The notes under the pieces were generated by a model. The model made no database searches. It saw only the letters and a program-made list of their open reading frames with translations, and had not been told where the DNA came from. The translations under genes were made by a program, and so were the position numbers. Of a stretch of DNA of 64,000 bases, positions 59,972 through 64,000 are shown piece after piece (the stretch's first letter is position 1; the number at the start of each line of letters is the position of its first letter). Source of the DNA: Amycolatopsis nalaikhensis (GTDB lineage Bacteria; Actinomycetota; Actinomycetes; Mycobacteriales; Pseudonocardiaceae); NCBI RefSeq assembly GCF_030264295.1, contig NZ_CP127173.1, forward strand, positions 7,075,501 to 7,139,500, in the 5' to 3' direction.

Positions 59972-62317
59972 GTGTCGGATCTGGTTTTCATGTCCCACGA
60001 GCACGTCGCCCGGATGAACGAGCTGCTGGCGGCTTCCGATGAGGTGCTGGCCGCGTGTGCGGCGCTGGACCGGGATTACGAAATCGCCTACGAGCTGAGT
60101 GGCGGCCCGGACGGCACAGCGCATTGGGTTTTGCGTTTCGATCGTCGTTCCGGCGCGCGGTTCTCCCTCGAGCCGCCGCGCGACGCCGATCTCACCTACT
60201 TCGGTGACTGGACGGAAGTGATCCGGGGGAGCAGGGCCGCCCGGAGCGGTGAGCCGGTCGAGGCGAACTTGACGACGGCCGGCGATGTTTCGGTCACCGA
60301 GCGGGTCGCTGATGCCTACGCGACGGCCCAGCGCGTCGCGACGATCCCGACGGAGTTTCCCGATGTCCTGACCGTGGCGCAGCGGAAGGTCACCGAGCAC
60401 CTGAGGGCGGTGCACGAGCCCGCTTTCGGGCTGCCGCACTCGATGCGTGAGCCCCAGGTGACTCGCGACGGTTCGCGGACCGCGGTGACCGGCGCCGTGT
60501 TCGACGAGCTGGTGGGCTTGCCCCGGACCGCCGTGTACACGGCCGAAGACGGTGAGCTGCGGCCGGTGACGTCTGGGAAGGGCTCGTCGCGCGGTGCGCG
60601 GTTTTCGCCGGACGGGCGGACGCTCGCGTTCCTGTCCGACCGTCGTCAGGCCGGTGTTTTCCAGCTCCACCTGCTCGACGGCGACCACTTCGGCGAGGCG
60701 CGGCCGGCGCCGGAGGTGCCCGGCACCGTCGAGTACGTCCACTGGTCGCCCGACGGCGACAAGCTGCTGCTCGGCGTGGCCGGGCTCGGCGCCGAGCTCT
60801 CCGGCGGGCAGGGCTCGGGCCGGAACTCGCAGCAGGCGCGGGAGCGGCCTTCGTGGTTTCCCGAGGTGGACGACGGCACCGACGACGCCGGGTGGCGGAG
60901 CCTGTGGGTGCTCACCGTCTCGACCGGCGAGCTGACCCAGGTGTCGCCGGCCGGGCTGAACTGCTGGGAAGCCGGCTGGTGCGGTGCCGACCGGGTCGTG
61001 GCCATCGCGTCCGTCGCGCCGGGCGAGGACGACTGGTACACGGCCCACCTCAGCCTGATCGACCTCGACGGGCACGCCCGCCAGCTGCTCGGCAGCGACG
61101 TGCAGCTGGGGCTGCCCACCGGGTCCCCGGACGGCAAGTGGGTGACCGTGGTCGAGGCCGTCTGCAGTGACCGGTGGCTGGTGGCCGGTGACGTGCTGCT
61201 CGTCGAGACGGCGACCGGCGCCGTGCGGCGGCTCGACACGCGGGGCGCCGATGTCACGCACCTGCAGTGGATCGACGCCGAGCGACTCGGCTACGTCGGG
61301 TTGCGCCGGCTCGACTCGGTGGCCGGGGTCATCGGGATCCCCGGCGGCGCGGTCGAGGAAGTGCTGTCCACGGATTTTTCGTGCTCCGCCGGTGGTTTTC
61401 TCCCGCAGGGCTCGTTCACCGCCGACGGTCGCGTGCTGACCGTGCGGGATTCCTACGAGCAGGCGCCGCTGCTGGTGCTGAGCGGCTCGGCGCCGCTCGC
61501 CTCGGTGGCTCACCCGGGCACCGAGTTCGTGCGTACGGTGGCGGGCAAGGCCGAGGTCGTGACCTGGACGGCGCCCGACGGCCTGGAGATCGACGGGATC
61601 CTCTGCCGTCCGGCGGGAAACGGGCCGTTCCCGCTGGTCGTGAGCATCCACGGCGGCCCGGTCTGGGCGTACCAGAACTCCTGGTCGATGCGGTACCCGT
61701 GGGTGCCGCTGCTGGTGGAGCAGGGCTACGCCGTGCTCAGCCCGAACCCGCGCGGCAGCTGCGGCCGGGGACAGGAGTTCGCCGGACGCGTCGTCGGGGA
61801 CATGGGCGGTGCCGACACCCACGACTTCCTTTCCGGCATCGACGCGCTGGTCGAACGCGGGCTCGTCGACGGCTCGAAGGTGGGGTTGATCGGCGGCAGC
61901 TACGGCGGGTTCATGTCGTCCTGGCTGGTCACGCAGGACACGCGCTTCGCCGCGGCGGTGCCGGTTTCGCCGGTGACGAACTGGTACAGCCAGAGCTTCA
62001 CGAGCAACATCGCCGCGTGGGGAAACCGCATTCTCGGCGCGGATCCGGAGCTGCCCGGCACCCTGGCGCACACCCGCAGCCCGGTGCTGCACGCGAGCAA
62101 GGCGCGGACGCCGTGCCTGAACGTCGCCGGCGCGCTCGACAACTGCACGCCGCCCGGCCAGGCCCGGGAGTTCCACCAGGCCCTGCGCGCGCACGGGGTG
62201 CCTTCGGCGCTGGTGATCTACCCGGAGGAAGGCCACGGCGTACGGGCTTTCCCCGCCCAGATCGACTTCCTCGCCCGGGTGCTGCAGTGGTTCGAGCGCT
62301 ACATGCCCGCGTCCTGA
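59972..62317 (+). CDS. S9 family serine peptidase (prolyl oligopeptidase/acylaminoacyl-peptidase type)
   Basis: 781 aa; the GTG start follows AGGAGGAG. The first 530 residues hold beta-propeller strands (GARFSPDGRTLAFLSDRR, VHWSPDGDKLLL). The hydrolase domain has ISIHGGPVWAYQN-like oxyanion sequence, the nucleophile GGSYGGFMSSW with Ser643, Asp723 in ALDNCTPP and His755 in EEGHGV. It has no signal peptide. It cleaves short peptides in the cytoplasm, possibly proline-containing or blocked ones. A hairpin lies directly after the stop. Confidence 0.93.
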   Translation: MSDLVFMSHEHVARMNELLAASDEVLAACAALDRDYEIAYELSGGPDGTAHWVLRFDRRSGARFSLEPPRDADLTYFGDWTEVIRGSRAARSGEPVEANLTTAGDVSVTERVADAYATAQRVATIPTEFPDVLTVAQRKVTEHLRAVHEPAFGLPHSMREPQVTRDGSRTAVTGAVFDELVGLPRTAVYTAEDGELRPVTSGKGSSRGARFSPDGRTLAFLSDRRQAGVFQLHLLDGDHFGEARPAPEVPGTVEYVHWSPDGDKLLLGVAGLGAELSGGQGSGRNSQQARERPSWFPEVDDGTDDAGWRSLWVLTVSTGELTQVSPAGLNCWEAGWCGADRVVAIASVAPGEDDWYTAHLSLIDLDGHARQLLGSDVQLGLPTGSPDGKWVTVVEAVCSDRWLVAGDVLLVETATGAVRRLDTRGADVTHLQWIDAERLGYVGLRRLDSVAGVIGIPGGAVEEVLSTDFSCSAGGFLPQGSFTADGRVLTVRDSYEQAPLLVLSGSAPLASVAHPGTEFVRTVAGKAEVVTWTAPDGLEIDGILCRPAGNGPFPLVVSIHGGPVWAYQNSWSMRYPWVPLLVEQGYAVLSPNPRGSCGRGQEFAGRVVGDMGGADTHDFLSGIDALVERGLVDGSKVGLIGGSYGGFMSSWLVTQDTRFAAAVPVSPVTNWYSQSFTSNIAAWGNRILGADPELPGTLAHTRSPVLHASKARTPCLNVAGALDNCTPPGQAREFHQALRAHGVPSALVIYPEEGHGVRAFPAQIDFLARVLQWFERYMPAS

Positions 62318-62332
62318 CGCGGTGTCGCGCCG

Positions 62333-62351
62333 GGCGCCCGAAACGGGCGCC
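62333..62351 (+). terminator. Hairpin after the S9 peptidase
   Basis: GGCGCCCG-AAA-CGGGCGCC is a perfect 8-bp stem with a tight AAA loop, followed by ACGGTTTTCC, an intrinsic-terminator layout. It may give partial termination before the oxidoreductase gene, which starts 29 nt later. Confidence 0.65.
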
Positions 62352-62380
62352 ACGGTTTTCCGTTCGGTGAAAGGGCAAGC

Positions 62381-63658
62381 ATGGTGGACGTGGTGGTGAT
62401 CGGGGCCGGCGTGATCGGGTCGTCGATCGCGCTCGAGCTCGCGCGGGCGGGGCGGAAGGTCGTCGTGCTCGACCGCGCTCCCGGCGCGGGACAAGGGTCG
62501 ACGTCGGCGTCGAGCGCGGTGGTGCGCTTCAACTTCTCGACCGCGGCCGGGGTGGCGATGGCGTGGGAAGCGCAGTTCGGGTGGCGGGACTGGGCCGGGC
62601 ACCTCGGCCACGACGTCGGCGACCTGGCGCGGTTCCGCCGGTGCGGTCTGGTCATGCTGGACGTCGACGCGGCACCGCGCGCGTCGTGGCTTCCGCTGTT
62701 CGACGAAATCGGTGTCCCCTATGAGGAATGGGATGCTGCGACGCTGGCGGAGCGGATCCCGGGGATCGACACCGGCCGGTACTGGCCGCCGAAACGCCTC
62801 GACGACGACGCGTTCTGGGAGGACGCGCCGAGTGCGCTCGGCGGCGTCTTCACCCCGGACGCCGGGTACGTGTCGGATCCGGCGCTGGCCGCGGTCAACC
62901 TGGCCGCCGCGGCGGCCGCCGAAGGCGCGGAGTTCCGCTTCCGCGGCACGGTGACGGCCGTGGAGAAGTCGGGCGGGCACGTCGCGGCGGTCCGGCTGGC
63001 GGACGGCACCCGGATCCCGTGCGGGGTCGTCGTGAACGCGGCGGGCCCGTGGTCGGGTGCGGTGAACCGGCTGGCGGGGGTGGGTGCGGACTTCACGGTC
63101 GGCCTGCGTCCGATGCGGCAGGAGGTCGCGCACGTGCCGGTGCCGTCGGGGTACCGCGGGCCCGCCGTCGGGGACCTGGATCTCGGCACCTACTTCCGCG
63201 GTGAGGTCGGCGGCGACCTGCTCGTCGGCGGCACCGAGCCGGAATGCGATCCGCTGCAGTGGGTCGACGACCCCGACGCCGTCGACGTCCACCCGACGGC
63301 CGCGGTGTTCGAGGCCCAGGTGACGCGGGCGGCGCGTCGGCTGCCGGACCTCGCGGTGCCGAACCGCCCGCGCGGCGTCGTGGGGGTCTACGACGTGGCC
63401 GACGACTGGACGCCGATCTACGACCGCACCGACCTCGGCGGCTTCTACGTCGCGATCGGGACCAGCGGCAACCAGTTCAAGAACGCCCCGGTGGTCGGCC
63501 AGGTACTGGCGGAGCTGATCGAACGGGTCGAGAACGGCGCCGACCACGACGTATCGCCGGTGCGGTTCCGCGCGCCACGCACCGGGCTGGAGATCGATCT
63601 GGGAGCGTTTTCCCGGCGGCGCACCAAGAACACGACCTCGGGGACGGTGATGGGCTGA
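62381..63658 (+). CDS. FAD-dependent oxidoreductase, DAO family
   Basis: 425 aa. The FAD dinucleotide fold is VVVIGAGVIGSSIALELARAG then KVVVLDRAP. Further landmarks: STSASSAVVRFNF, VVVNAAGPWSGAVNRLAG, and the C-terminal GFYVAIGTSGNQFKNAP loop, as in sarcosine or glycine oxidase-like amino-acid oxidases. It probably oxidises an N-alkyl amino acid or imino acid. Its place between two S9 peptidases suggests that proline- or N-methyl-type amino acids from peptides are the substrates. The stop overlaps the next ATG by 1 nt. Confidence 0.9.
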   Translation: MVDVVVIGAGVIGSSIALELARAGRKVVVLDRAPGAGQGSTSASSAVVRFNFSTAAGVAMAWEAQFGWRDWAGHLGHDVGDLARFRRCGLVMLDVDAAPRASWLPLFDEIGVPYEEWDAATLAERIPGIDTGRYWPPKRLDDDAFWEDAPSALGGVFTPDAGYVSDPALAAVNLAAAAAAEGAEFRFRGTVTAVEKSGGHVAAVRLADGTRIPCGVVVNAAGPWSGAVNRLAGVGADFTVGLRPMRQEVAHVPVPSGYRGPAVGDLDLGTYFRGEVGGDLLVGGTEPECDPLQWVDDPDAVDVHPTAAVFEAQVTRAARRLPDLAVPNRPRGVVGVYDVADDWTPIYDRTDLGGFYVAIGTSGNQFKNAPVVGQVLAELIERVENGADHDVSPVRFRAPRTGLEIDLGAFSRRRTKNTTSGTVMG

Positions 63659-64000
63659 TGGACTACCCGGTGACGAGAACCGTCGATGCCCAGGACACCG
63701 TCATGGGCCTCAGCTTCCCCGATCCCTACCGGTGGCTGGAAGACGACTCCGCGGAAGCGGAAGCGTGGCAGCGGGCGCAGAACTCCCTCACCGACGCGTT
63801 CGTCGAGGGCTGGCCGCACCTGGCCGCGCTTCGGGCCGCGGTCGACCGGTGCGTCGCGGACGGCACCGGCTCGGCCAACTGGATGGTCGAGCCGGCCCCG
63901 CGCTTCGCCGGCGGCCGCTGGTTCCGCCTCGACCGGACGCCCGCACCGGACTACCCGGACCGGGCGGCCCTCGTGGTCTCCGACCGCGCGGAAGGCCCCG
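63658..64000 (+). CDS. Prolyl oligopeptidase family (S9A-like) protein, 5' part only
   Basis: 114 codons before the window ends. The translation begins MDYPVTRTVDAQDTVMGLSF and has DPYRWLEDDSAEAEAWQRAQN, the classic N-terminal signature of prolyl oligopeptidases. The ATG overlaps the oxidoreductase stop (TGATG), so translation is coupled. No catalytic residues are in view. It extends the peptide-use theme of the locus. Confidence 0.88.
   Translation, partial: MDYPVTRTVDAQDTVMGLSFPDPYRWLEDDSAEAEAWQRAQNSLTDAFVEGWPHLAALRAAVDRCVADGTGSANWMVEPAPRFAGGRWFRLDRTPAPDYPDRAALVVSDRAEGP

Noticed and set aside
59909..63547. A 1212-codon minus-strand open frame
   Set aside because: It is antisense to the S9 peptidase and oxidoreductase, both of which have full catalytic motifs on the plus strand.

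Overview
This 64 kb window is very GC-rich and has many GTG starts, overlapping GTGA/ATGA start-stop junctions and actinobacterial families (SARP/AfsR regulators, EspC/WXG-like proteins, HutC and TetR regulators, DUF385 F420-type reductases). It is most likely chromosomal DNA of a filamentous actinomycete, and Pseudonocardiaceae such as Amycolatopsis would fit; the genus is an inference. I see no rRNA, tRNA, CRISPR array, insertion sequence, plasmid or phage module, and no PKS/NRPS genes.

Region 1 (1-12.2 kb) is a catabolic locus. On the minus strand lie an MHS-type transporter (cut by the window edge), a frameshifted MmgE/PrpD gene and a FadR-type GntR regulator. Divergent from these is a tightly coupled operon: MaoC hydratase, class III CoA-transferase, acyl-CoA dehydrogenase, CitE-like lyase, both hydantoinase/oxoprolinase subunits and an amidase. 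Together they suggest ring or amide opening, CoA activation, dehydrogenation, hydration and C-C cleavage of a branched dicarboxylate-like acid.

Region 2 (12.2-20.8 kb) holds gene relics (rhodanese/TauE-like, LuxR), a Rid protein, a GlxA-type regulator, a DHA2 exporter with a divergent TetR and paired operators, a YeiH-type permease with a divergent HutC regulator, and a two-component system ending in a tandem-repeat intergenic element.

Region 3 (20.8-33.7 kb) contains a DUF1501/DUF1800 pair, a YdcF-like membrane protein, a heavily frameshifted secreted repeat protein, two exported proteins, an F420-flavoured redox operon with a divergent TetR, and a cupin-small protein-amidase operon.

Region 4 (33.8-47.7 kb) has a 994-aa ATPase divergent from an AfsR-type regulator whose P-loop lysine is arginine, a two-gene EspC/WXG-like cassette, an SDR/MarR divergent pair, an EthD protein, and a TetR-amidase-hydrolase-MFS operon closed by a perfect 15-bp hairpin.

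Region 5 (47.7-56.8 kb) is a run of five exported proteins on the minus strand, including a 1277-aa protein with a lytic-transglycosylase-like segment and a C-terminal SGNH hydrolase. It lies head-to-head with a second AfsR/SARP regulator.

Region 6 (56.9-64 kb) is a peptide-use locus: a PucR-like regulator broken at a seven-G tract, a DUF885 metallopeptidase-like protein, an S9 peptidase, a DAO-type oxidoreductase and the start of a prolyl oligopeptidase. Small indels occur in several otherwise recognisable genes (PrpD, the LuxR relic, the secreted repeat protein, PucR). Whether they reflect gene decay or sequence error is an important open point.
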